The notes under the pieces: generated by a model
Seen by the model: only the letters and a program-made list of their open reading frames with translations
Databases searched by the model: none
Told to the model about the DNA's origin: nothing
Position numbers and translations under genes: made by a program
NCBI GenBank assembly: GCA_963755755.1
Contig: CAVWLJ010000021.1
Coordinates: 44,319-108,318 of the forward strand
Reading direction: 5' to 3'
DNA from: DATKNA01 sp963755755
Lineage (GTDB): Bacteria; Actinomycetota; Actinomycetes; Actinomycetales; Kineosporiaceae
DNA: 64,000 nucleotides
Shown here: positions 1 through 7,196 of the stretch, piece after piece
How positions within the stretch are numbered: the first letter of the stretch is position 1
Layout of the letters: each line of letters starts with the position of its first letter

Positions 1-41
1 TCGTCATGGCCGTCCGTCCTCCGATGTTTCTTCGGTGGCTG

Positions 42-51
42 CCTAATTAGG
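42..51. promoter_or_regulatory. Perfect palindrome upstream of ArsR-SRPBCC gene
   Basis: CCTAATTAGG is a perfect 10-bp palindrome, strikingly AT-rich for this DNA, 27 bp before the GTG at 79. Part of it recurs as ATTAGG at 65-70. Position and symmetry suit an operator of the winged-helix regulator that follows. This is inference only. Confidence 0.3.
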
Positions 52-78
52 TGAACGCCGTAACATTAGGGTGGTGAG

Positions 79-879
79 GTGAGCGTCCACAAGGCCGACG
101 CGGATTCCGCTCCGGACCTCGACGTCCGGCTCCGCGCCCTCCGCTCTCGGACGCGGCGGGAGATCCTCGCGCTGATCTGGGACCGCGAACTGGCGGCGGG
201 CGACGTCGCGGCGGCCTTCTCGCTCACGGCGGCCACCATCTCCGAGCACCTCGGCGTCCTGCGCTCCGCCGGCCTGGTCCGGATGACCCGCGTGGGCACG
301 TCCCGTCGGTATCGCGCACTTCCCGAGGCGCTCACCGGACTCCACGGCGCGCTCGAAGGCACCACGAAGTGGCAGCCCGCCGGCGACATCCCGGAACGAG
401 CCCTCGCGCGGACCGCGACCCGGCCGGTCGTCGTCGCCACCGTGGACATCCCGGTGCCGCCCGAGCTCGCCTTCAGGGCCTTCACGGACCCGGACGTGTA
501 CAGCCGCTGGCTCCAGGTGCCGGTCACCCTGTCCGACGGAGCCTTCGCGGCCACGCTCGAGTGGGGCACCGAGGTCCGTGGCCGTTACGAGATCATCGTT
601 CCGCCCCACCTCATCGTGATGCGCTGGGACTTCGAGGACGACAACGTGCCCGTTCCCGGTCGTCCGCTCATCGGCTATCTGCGGATCGACGCGGAGGGAG
701 CTGGTAGTCGGGTGGAGGTCCACCAGCTGACCGAGAGTCCGGAGCAGGCGACGTTCATGGAGGCCGCCTGGGGGATGGTCCTGGGCCGGCTCAAGGGGAA
801 CGTCCTGGCTGCACTCGAGCCCACGGGGGCCGGCGAGCGGAGACCGGCGCGCCGGAAGCAGCCGTCAAGAACGCCCTGA
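79..879 (+). CDS. ArsR-type winged-helix regulator fused to a SRPBCC (AHSA1-like) domain
   Basis: A 266-residue protein with two parts. Residues about 10-85 form an ArsR-like winged helix (LRSRTRREILALIW, then ATISEHLGVLRSAGLV and a wing ending TSRRYRAL). Residues about 115-250 form an AHSA1-type SRPBCC fold (DIPVPPELAFRAFTDPDVY, RYEIIVPPHLIVMRWDFE, VHQLTESPEQATFMEAAWG). In many actinomycetes these are two neighbouring genes; here they are one chain, so the SRPBCC cavity could be the ligand pocket of the repressor (inference). Start is GTG with a weak GGTGAG before it. The 3' end overlaps the convergent TetR gene by 15 bp. Confidence 0.85.
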   Translation: MSVHKADADSAPDLDVRLRALRSRTRREILALIWDRELAAGDVAAAFSLTAATISEHLGVLRSAGLVRMTRVGTSRRYRALPEALTGLHGALEGTTKWQPAGDIPERALARTATRPVVVATVDIPVPPELAFRAFTDPDVYSRWLQVPVTLSDGAFAATLEWGTEVRGRYEIIVPPHLIVMRWDFEDDNVPVPGRPLIGYLRIDAEGAGSRVEVHQLTESPEQATFMEAAWGMVLGRLKGNVLAALEPTGAGERRPARRKQPSRTP

Positions 880-1506
880 GTCGCTTACCGGCCGGGGCAA
901 CTCCTGCAGGTCACCGAGGTGGAGCGCGGGGCCGTGGAGTGGCTGCGCGAGCGGCGCCGCGCGCACCCCGGCGAGGACCAGGTCGGCGTGACGGTGGGCG
1001 AGCGCGCGCTGCGCGTCCGGGGTGAAGGCGCCGGGCAGCGGCTGGGACAGGCGGACGATCATCAGGCCGATGTCGGCGAACGTCGCGTCGGGGCGAAGCG
1101 CGCCGGCACGCTGAGCGGCGGCGAAGAGTTCGTCGGCGAGGCGCGCCGACCGGGCGCGTGCGGCGCCGAGGGCGGGTTCGTCCAGGTCGAGCCGCTCGAG
1201 CAGGGCCGGGATCACGGCGGCTGTCCGCAGGTCGAGGACGGCGTGCACGTACTCGGCCAGGGCGTCGAACGGATCGGCGTGCTCCGCGCGGGCGCGCTCG
1301 GCCGCCTCGGCGGTGGCCTCGAGCGCAGTCTGGACGACGGCGCGCATCAGGGCGTCCCGGTCGCCGAACCGGCGGTAGAGGGTGGCGATACCCAGTCCCG
1401 AGCGACGCGCGATCTCCTCCAACGAGGCGTCGGAGCCGCGCGCGACGAAGACGTCGCGGGCCACGTCGAGGAGACGTTCCCGGTTGCGGCGGGCGTCGGC
1501 GCGCAT
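865..1506 (-). CDS. TetR/AcrR family transcriptional regulator
   Basis: A 213-residue protein with a classical TetR N-terminus: RRNRERLLDVARDVFVARG, then SLEEIARRSGLGIATLYRRF as the helix-turn-helix (residues about 28-50). The C-terminal half is helical and variable, as usual for the ligand domain. It is divergent from the F420-type oxidoreductase gene at 1603 and is probably its regulator; an inverted repeat sits between them at 1538-1560. It overlaps the 3' end of the opposite ArsR-SRPBCC gene. The ligand is unknown. Confidence 0.85.
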   Translation of the reverse strand: MRADARRNRERLLDVARDVFVARGSDASLEEIARRSGLGIATLYRRFGDRDALMRAVVQTALEATAEAAERARAEHADPFDALAEYVHAVLDLRTAAVIPALLERLDLDEPALGAARARSARLADELFAAAQRAGALRPDATFADIGLMIVRLSQPLPGAFTPDAQRALAHRHADLVLAGVRAAPLAQPLHGPALHLGDLQELPRPVSDSGRS

Positions 1507-1537
1507 GCGGGAAGGCTAGCAGTAGACGGAGGGCGTA

Positions 1538-1560
1538 CACTTCGTTTAGGGTCAGAAGTG
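1538..1560. promoter_or_regulatory. Candidate TetR operator (inverted repeat)
   Basis: CACTTC-N11-GAAGTG is a perfect 6-bp inverted repeat, 32 bp upstream of the TetR start and 42 bp upstream of the divergent GTG/ATG region at 1603. Spacing and location suit a TetR dimer site for both genes. Not demonstrated. Confidence 0.4.
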
Positions 1561-1602
1561 GAGATAGAGCCTACGTTTATCGGAACCCGGTGATGACGCG
1601 TC

Positions 1603-2094
1603 ATGAGCAACGAGGCACGACCGGCACGGCTGCGTCGTCAGGCGCGCCTGATGAAGATCCTGAACGTCCCGATGCGGCGGCTGCTGGCGCTCCCGTTCCG
1701 CACGCCCCTGAGCCGGAACCTGATGCTGGTCACGATCACCGGTCGCACCACCGGCCGCGTCTACCGGCAGCCGGTCAGCTACGTGCGCGACGCAGACGTC
1801 CTGCTCACACCCGGCGGCGGACGGTGGACGCGGAACCTGGACCCGGAGCGGCCCGTCAGCATCCGGCGCGACGGCCACGCCGAGCCGGCTCTGCCCGAGC
1901 TGGTGCGGGACGCCGGCGAGGTCGAGCGGCTGCTGCGTCTCATGCTCGCCAGGAACCCTCGGATCACGACCTTCCTCCCGTTCCTCCGGAACGGCGAGCT
2001 CGACCGCGAAGCCTTGGACACCGCCCTGAGCTACGGCTTCTGCATCGTCCGGTGGCACCTGACCGCCCCCGCATCCAGCAGCCCGGCGCACTGA
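1603..2094 (+). CDS. Nitroreductase/deazaflavin (F420)-dependent oxidoreductase family protein
   Basis: A 163-residue protein of the DDN (deazaflavin-dependent nitroreductase) type: FRTPLSRNLMLVTITGRTTG followed by RVYRQPVSYV, TPGGGRWTRNL and NPRITTFLPFLRNGE. Members use F420H2 or bind flavin to reduce small molecules; the substrate cannot be read from sequence. The strand ITGRTTGRVYRQPV is the typical cofactor-facing strand of the split barrel. It is divergent from the TetR gene and followed 26 bp later by a SnoaL-like gene with a good ribosome site, so the two may be co-transcribed. Confidence 0.8.
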   Translation: MSNEARPARLRRQARLMKILNVPMRRLLALPFRTPLSRNLMLVTITGRTTGRVYRQPVSYVRDADVLLTPGGGRWTRNLDPERPVSIRRDGHAEPALPELVRDAGEVERLLRLMLARNPRITTFLPFLRNGELDREALDTALSYGFCIVRWHLTAPASSSPAH

Positions 2095-2120
2095 GGCCTC
2101 GCGACGCCCCCAAGGAGAAG

Positions 2121-2525
2121 ATGATGAGCAGCACCGAACAGATCCACGACCTCGACCGGCGCTGGGCCGACGCGGAACGGCGCAGCGACGTCGCGGCCCT
2201 CGAAGCCCTCACCACGGACGACTTCACGCTCGTCGGCCCCCTCGGTTTCGTCCTCGATCGGCAGCAGTGGCTGCAGCGCTACCGGAACGGCGACCTGGTC
2301 ACCCGCTCGCTGCGCTGGGACGACGTCGAGGTGCGCGAGTACGACGGCGTCGCGGTGGCCGTCGGTCGCCACACCCAGGAGGCGAGCTACCGCGGGACCC
2401 CCGCCGACGGGAGTTTCCGCGCCACCCACATCGCGGTGCGACGCGACGGCCAGTGGCTGCTGGCCGGCATGCACCTGAGCCCCATCGGCGGTCCGCCGCC
2501 GTTCGCACGGCCCTCGGAGGGCTGA
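2121..2525 (+). CDS. SnoaL-like / DUF4440 nuclear transport factor 2 family protein
   Basis: A 134-residue cone-fold protein: ALEALTTDDFTLVGPLGFVL, then WLQRYRNGDLVTRSLRWDDV, VAVAVGRHTQE and RATHIAVRRDGQWLLAGMHL. This matches the DUF4440/SnoaL-like group, small-ligand binding proteins or isomerases with no predictable substrate. The start ATG at 2121 is set by AAGGAGA six bases upstream; a second ATG follows directly. It lies between the F420-type gene and a broken cupin gene, all on the same strand. Confidence 0.8.
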   Translation: MMSSTEQIHDLDRRWADAERRSDVAALEALTTDDFTLVGPLGFVLDRQQWLQRYRNGDLVTRSLRWDDVEVREYDGVAVAVGRHTQEASYRGTPADGSFRATHIAVRRDGQWLLAGMHLSPIGGPPPFARPSEG

Positions 2526-2549
2526 GACACGGAGGAGGTCGACTCGGGA

Positions 2550-2880
2550 TGACCTACCCGGAAGCGAAGTACCACGGCCGCCCCACTTCCACCGGACGAT
2601 CACCGAGTCGTTCTTCATCCTCGACGGGACCGTCCGGCTGTACGACGGCGAAGGGTGGACCGACGCCGAGCCCGGGGACTTCCTGCGCGTTCCGCCGGGC
2701 GGCGTGCACGCGTTCCGGAACGAGTCCGGGCGGCCGGCCTCCATGCTGCTGCTGTTCACTCCCGGAGCCCCTCGCGAGGAGTACTTCGAGTGGCTCGACC
2801 AGATGGGCCGGGGCCTGCGCACGTTGACGGAACAGGAGCGGGAGACTTTTCTGCTCCGGCACGACACCTTCTGGGTCTGA
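2550..2880 (+). pseudogene. Cupin-domain protein, internally deleted and out of frame
   Basis: The ATG at 2550 (ribosome site GGAGGAGG) opens MTYPEAKYHGRP, then the frame is lost near 2582 and the cupin continues in another frame: PHFHRTITESFFILDGTVRL, FLRVPPGGVHAFRNES, ASMLLLFTPGAPREEYFEWL, stop at 2880. As I recall related cupins, about 50 residues separate the N-terminal KYHG motif from the metal-site HFH motif; here they are nearly adjacent. So a segment of about 150 bp appears deleted with a frame change. The His cluster (HFH) and GGVHAF motif survive. Could be true decay or an assembly deletion. Confidence 0.65.
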
Positions 2881-2915
2881 TCCCGAGGGTTCCCGTGCAC
2901 CTGCTCCGCGCGGCG

Positions 2916-3833
2916 TCAGGTGTGCGTGGGGTGCTCGTGCGCGGCGTGACCGGCGGGCTCGAACTGGAAGGTGGAGTGCTCCAGGTCGAAGTGACCGGCC
3001 AGGCAGCTCTGCAACTCGTCGAGCAGCCGAGGCAGGTGCTCGTCACGGAAGCAGGAGTCGTCGACGACCACGTGCGCGGTGAGCACCGGCAGATCGCTGG
3101 CGACGGAGCTGGCATGCAGGTCGTGGACGTCGCGCACGTGGGGCACGTCGAGGATGTGGGCGCGCACGGCGGCCAGATCCACACCGCGGGGGGTCGACTC
3201 CATCAGTACGTCGACCGTCTCCCGCAGCAGCTTCCACGTCCGCGGGAGGATCAGCGCCCCGATCACCAGGGACGCCACCGCGTCCGCCCGGGTCCACCCG
3301 GTGAGCCAGATCGTGACGGCCGCGACCAGGACGGCGATGGACCCCAGCGCGTCGTTGATCACCTCGAGCCGTGCCGCCCGGGTGTTCAGGTTGCCGCGCC
3401 GGATGCGGGACAGCAGCACGACCGACACCACGTTCCCGAGCAGGCCGACGAGGCCGAAGACCAGCATCAGGCCCGACGCGACGTCGGGAGGCTCGATCAG
3501 CCGGCGGACGCCCTCCACGAGCACGAACGCACCCACGGCCAGGAGCACCGCGGCCTGGGCCGCCGCGGCGAGCACCTCGGCCCGCCGGTAGCCCCAGGTG
3601 CGCCGGGCCGTGGCCGGGCGACCGACCAGCACGGCCGCGATCAGCGCCAGGGTCAGACCCGCGACGTCGGTGAGCATGTGACCGGCGTCCGCGAGCAGTG
3701 CCAGGGAGCCCGACACGAGAGCGCCGACGACCTCCACGACCAGGATCGTCGCGGTGATCCCCAACACGATCGCGAGCGGTCTGCGGTGTTCCTGCGCGGC
3801 GGCACCGCCGTGGTCGTGTGCGTGGCCGCTCAA
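2916..3833 (-). CDS. Cation diffusion facilitator (CzcD/ZitB-like) heavy-metal exporter
   Basis: About 305 residues with the CDF layout: His-rich N-terminus (SGHAHDHGG), then GALVSGSLALLADAGHMLTD with the membrane metal-site pair HxxxD, a second site in LEVINDALGSIAVLVAA (NDxxxD type), six membrane segments and a cytoplasmic domain with VRDVHDLHA, ending HAAHEHPTHT. CDF proteins export Zn, Cd or Co against protons. The start is the TTG at 3833, which overlaps the TGA of the CmtR-like gene; no ATG or GTG in frame is better placed. Operon with its sensor: metal-inducible efflux. Confidence 0.88.
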   Translation of the reverse strand: MSGHAHDHGGAAAQEHRRPLAIVLGITATILVVEVVGALVSGSLALLADAGHMLTDVAGLTLALIAAVLVGRPATARRTWGYRRAEVLAAAAQAAVLLAVGAFVLVEGVRRLIEPPDVASGLMLVFGLVGLLGNVVSVVLLSRIRRGNLNTRAARLEVINDALGSIAVLVAAVTIWLTGWTRADAVASLVIGALILPRTWKLLRETVDVLMESTPRGVDLAAVRAHILDVPHVRDVHDLHASSVASDLPVLTAHVVVDDSCFRDEHLPRLLDELQSCLAGHFDLEHSTFQFEPAGHAAHEHPTHT

Positions 3834-4201
3834 GAGGGCACCGCCTCGCCGGCCGTACCGTCCGCCTGCGCCGGGCACAGCGCGACGGCGTTGCCGGTCG
3901 CGGCCAGCAGCTCCTCCGCCGCAGCCAGGACGGCCAGCAGCTCCGGCCGCGTCAGCCGGTACAGCATCTGCCGGCCCAGCGGGCGCCCGTCCACCAGACC
4001 GCAGTCGCGCAGGCAGGCCAGGTGCGCGGAGACGGTCGACTGCGCCAGACCCAGCGCCCGGGTCAGGTCGACGACGCGACGCTCCCCGCGCGCCAGCTCG
4101 TGCACGATGGCCAACCGGGTCCCGTCGCCGAGGCTGCGGAACAGCATCACCGCCGGCGAGAGGTCCACGCGGTAGCCCTGGTCGCGCTGTGCCATCGTCA
4201 T
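3830..4201 (-). CDS. cmtR: CmtR-like ArsR/SmtB family Cd/Pb-sensing repressor
   Basis: A 123-residue winged-helix protein: LFRSLGDGTRLAIVHELARG, recognition helix STVSAHLACLRDCGLV, wing GRPLGRQMLYRL, then ATGNAVALCP. Two cysteines in the recognition-helix region (CLRDC) and one in the C-terminal VALC match the Cys4-type metal ligands known from mycobacterial CmtR, a Cd(II)/Pb(II) repressor. Start taken at 4201 (MTMAQRDQ); a 24-residue upstream extension is possible but poor. Directly translationally coupled to the CDF exporter. Symbol given by motif similarity. Confidence 0.8.
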   Translation of the reverse strand: MTMAQRDQGYRVDLSPAVMLFRSLGDGTRLAIVHELARGERRVVDLTRALGLAQSTVSAHLACLRDCGLVDGRPLGRQMLYRLTRPELLAVLAAAEELLAATGNAVALCPAQADGTAGEAVPS

Positions 4202-4317
4202 GGACCGATGATAGCGGTGCTCGTCGCTGCCGTGCTGGATCGGGTGCCGCAGGGTGCTCCGTGCTCGCGGCACGTGACTTATCCTGGGAGGGACCGCTCG
4301 TCGTCGGGAGTCCGGAC

Positions 4318-4722
4318 ATGGACCTCTTCATCGCGCTGACCTGGTTCGCGGCGCTCGTCCTGCTCGGCTGGGTGCTGCAGTCGACACCCGTCTGGGTGGC
4401 CCGGCTGTGGGCCAAGCTCACCGAGGTGACCCCGCCGGCGCCCGGGAGCGAACCGCTGGACCTGACCCTGCAGTCCAGCCTGTTCTCGGGTCCCTTCATC
4501 CGGGAGCGGCTGGACGCCCTGCACCACGAGCTCCAGCAGCTCGACCGTGACCCGGTCGTCTTCGCGAAGGCGTTCCACACCATCGCGGCACGCTCGGCGT
4601 ACGACGCGCTCGTGGCGGACGCGACCAAGGTCACCGTGCGGCCGCACCACCGAGTCGGGGAGGTCGTCGAGGTCGAGCTGGTAGGGGCCTCGGACGGGAC
4701 CTACGAGGTGCTCGAGCGGTAG
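4318..4722 (+). CDS. Hypothetical protein with one N-terminal membrane anchor
   Basis: A 134-residue protein. Residues 3-22 form a hydrophobic membrane segment (IALTWFAALVLLGWVL), followed by a soluble region with an amphipathic helix (FIRERLDALHHELQQLDRDP) and a C-terminal strand (HHRVGEVVEVELVG). I do not recognise the family. It is divergent from cmtR and ends 4 bp before the convergent gene at 4727. Coding bias is strong, so it is probably a real gene. Confidence 0.65.
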   Translation: MDLFIALTWFAALVLLGWVLQSTPVWVARLWAKLTEVTPPAPGSEPLDLTLQSSLFSGPFIRERLDALHHELQQLDRDPVVFAKAFHTIAARSAYDALVADATKVTVRPHHRVGEVVEVELVGASDGTYEVLER

Positions 4723-4726
4723 CCGG

Positions 4727-7129
4727 TCACACAGCGCCCCGGCGTTGCAGTAGCACGAACGCCCCCCAGCCGATCGGCGCGGGCAGCCAGAACGTCACCG
4801 CCCGGAACGCCAGCACCGCCGGCAGCGCGGCCGAGAGCGGGACGCCGGTCGCGGTCAGGCCTCCGACGAGTGCCGCCTCCACGGCACCGAGCCCGCCCGG
4901 TGTCGGTGCCGCGTTGCCGAGGGTCGACGCGGCGAGGTACACCACGACGAGAGTGGGGATCGGCAGCGAGGCCCCGAAGGCGCGCAGCGAGGCGTCCATC
5001 GCGAGCAGGTACCCGGTGTTCAGCACCAGGACGCCGACCAGCGCGATGCCGAGCCGCCGGGGGTCGCTGGCGGCGTTGACCAGTTGCGGGACGGTGCTGC
5101 GGACCACCGGCTCGAGCCGGCTGCGGATGAGCCGGCGGGTCGGCCCGATCGCCACCGCGAGGCCGAGGACGACGAGGGCGACGACACCGATGGCCAGGAC
5201 GTTGCCGCTCGGCAGCAGCGTCAGGCGCGAGCCGGAGACCCCGCTCAACCAACCGCAGACGAGAACGATGACGATCGTGACCGCGATGGTGACCGCCTCG
5301 CTGACCGCGATCGCACCGGCCGCCGTGGCGGTGGCCACGCCGGCCTGCTGCAGGTAGCGGATGTTGAGCCCGACGTGGCCCACGGCAGGCGGGGTGACCA
5401 GCGTGAGGAACGACGACGCGAGCTGCACCTGCGCCGTCCGGAGCAGGGGCAGCCGAACGGGTGAGAACGCGATGCGGGTGAGGGCGGACCCGAGGTAGGT
5501 GAGCGTCACCCCGATGAGCGCGATGCCGAGCCATGGCAGCCTCGCGCTGCGCAGGGTCCCGGCCACGTCCACCGTCGACAGCTGGCCGGCGAGCACGTAC
5601 GCGGCGGCGGCACCCCCGACGATGCTGATGACGGTGCGGGCCCGCAGGCGTTCGAGCCGCGGCGACTCGACGTGGACGGCCGGCGACTGCGAGCCCCGCA
5701 GGGCCGCCCGCAGGCGCTCCGTCAGGGACGTGCCGCGGATGGCCCGGCGGACCGGACGCGGCAGCGCCAGCGGCTGCAGCAGAGCGGCGAGTCGCGCCTC
5801 GGAGCCTGGCGTGCCGCCGTAGCCGGCACGCAGCGTCCGGACGGCCACGTCCGGGCCGAGCTGCCGGGCCACGGCGACGAGCAGGGCGACGACGTCGAGC
5901 TCGCGCTGCAGCTCCGTCGCCGCGGGCTGCGCCGCCGTGAGATCGGCGAAGCCCGCCCGGCCGTCGGGGAGCACGACGACGACGTCGGCGGTGAGCGCTC
6001 CGTGCGCGAGCCCGGCGTCGTGCAGGGCGCGCAACGCCCGCCACGCGTTCTCGGCCGCCTGCTCCGGCAGGGCCGCGGCGGGGAGCGGCGTCCCGACGAG
6101 TGGCCGCTCGACCTGCACGAGCGCGGGTCCGGCGGCCAGCAGGGCGAGCACGCGCGAGGTGGGGACGCCGGCGGAGCCGGCGAGCGCGCCGCTGAGTGCC
6201 TGCCGCTCCAGCTGTCCCCGCACCGAGAGCGCCGGACGGCCGACCGCGGCCGGCCGGAGCAGGACCACCCGCCAGGCGCGCCGCGCGAAGGGCACGCCGC
6301 GCAGGTCGGGGTCGATGACGCCGACCACGAGGTCCTCCCCGTCGAGGCGCTCGGCGGTGTACCGGGCGAAGCCCGCCGTCCGCTCCGCCTCCTCCTCGCG
6401 CAGCGCCGCCAGCCGCCAGCCGGCACGCTCGAGGACCGACCGGACCAGGTCCGTCGGCGGGTGCGCCGGGACCACGCCGCCGGCGACGCGCATGACCAGC
6501 CCGGCCGTCGATCCCAGCAGCACGGCGTACACGGCGCTGGGCAGCGTCAGCGATCCGAGCCCGACCGCGCACAGCAGCGCCGCGAGGAGCACCAGCCGCG
6601 CCGGAAGCAGCCACCGCCGGCGCTGCAGATCCGCGCCGACGACGAACGCCACCGCCGCGGTGATGGGCAGGCCCGCCGCCTGGTCCCGCGGGCCGACGAG
6701 CACCGCCCCGGCCTGTCCGCCGGCCACCACGCGCACGAGCAGTGTCACCAGGAGACCGGCGACGACGGCGCCCGCGCAGGCGAGCACCGCGGAGGTCAGC
6801 GCGAACCGCCGCCAGCGCACGGCGTCCACGACGACGGCCGCCAGCACGGTGAGGACGCCCAGCGAGGCGAGGACGTCCGCGATCGACAGCAGCGTCCGGG
6901 GCAGGCCCGGCCCCGAGCCGGGCACGAGCTCGGCGACGTCCGTGAGCGCCTGCGGCGCGACCGCGGCCAGCAGGACGATGCCTGCGAGACCCGCCCCCGA
7001 GAGCAGCAGCCACACCACGTCGAGCGCCCGGCGGATGCGAGGCCGGGGCCAGTAGGCCCGCCACCCGCGGCCGCCCGGGCGCGCGCCGACGCGACCCGAA
7101 GGCTCGGTCCGCGTCGGGGTGGTGGACAT
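4727..7129 (-). CDS. LPG-synthase-like membrane protein with an internal pseudokinase
   Basis: An 800-residue protein in three blocks. Residues 35-230 hold several membrane helices. Residues about 240-470 look like a degenerate small-molecule kinase: FARRAWRVVLLRPAAV, then LHDAGLAHGALTADVVVVL and GRAGFADLTAAQ, where the catalytic Asp of HGD is Ala and DFG is replaced. Residues about 500-790 are the lysylphosphatidylglycerol-synthase/flippase-like TM domain (LTYLGSALTRIAF, TPPAVGHVGLNIRYLQQAG, GGLGAVEAALVGGLTATG). The C-terminal family is implicated in lipid translocation; the substrate here is unknown. Start ATG at 7129. It ends 4 bp from the convergent hypothetical gene. Confidence 0.8.
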   Translation of the reverse strand: MSTTPTRTEPSGRVGARPGGRGWRAYWPRPRIRRALDVVWLLLSGAGLAGIVLLAAVAPQALTDVAELVPGSGPGLPRTLLSIADVLASLGVLTVLAAVVVDAVRWRRFALTSAVLACAGAVVAGLLVTLLVRVVAGGQAGAVLVGPRDQAAGLPITAAVAFVVGADLQRRRWLLPARLVLLAALLCAVGLGSLTLPSAVYAVLLGSTAGLVMRVAGGVVPAHPPTDLVRSVLERAGWRLAALREEEAERTAGFARYTAERLDGEDLVVGVIDPDLRGVPFARRAWRVVLLRPAAVGRPALSVRGQLERQALSGALAGSAGVPTSRVLALLAAGPALVQVERPLVGTPLPAAALPEQAAENAWRALRALHDAGLAHGALTADVVVVLPDGRAGFADLTAAQPAATELQRELDVVALLVAVARQLGPDVAVRTLRAGYGGTPGSEARLAALLQPLALPRPVRRAIRGTSLTERLRAALRGSQSPAVHVESPRLERLRARTVISIVGGAAAAYVLAGQLSTVDVAGTLRSARLPWLGIALIGVTLTYLGSALTRIAFSPVRLPLLRTAQVQLASSFLTLVTPPAVGHVGLNIRYLQQAGVATATAAGAIAVSEAVTIAVTIVIVLVCGWLSGVSGSRLTLLPSGNVLAIGVVALVVLGLAVAIGPTRRLIRSRLEPVVRSTVPQLVNAASDPRRLGIALVGVLVLNTGYLLAMDASLRAFGASLPIPTLVVVYLAASTLGNAAPTPGGLGAVEAALVGGLTATGVPLSAALPAVLAFRAVTFWLPAPIGWGAFVLLQRRGAV

Positions 7130-7196
7130 GACCCCAGCTTGCCCGACCGCGAGCGGGCTCGTGATCCTGGTTCGGCTCGCCGGCGGGGCGGGGCCG

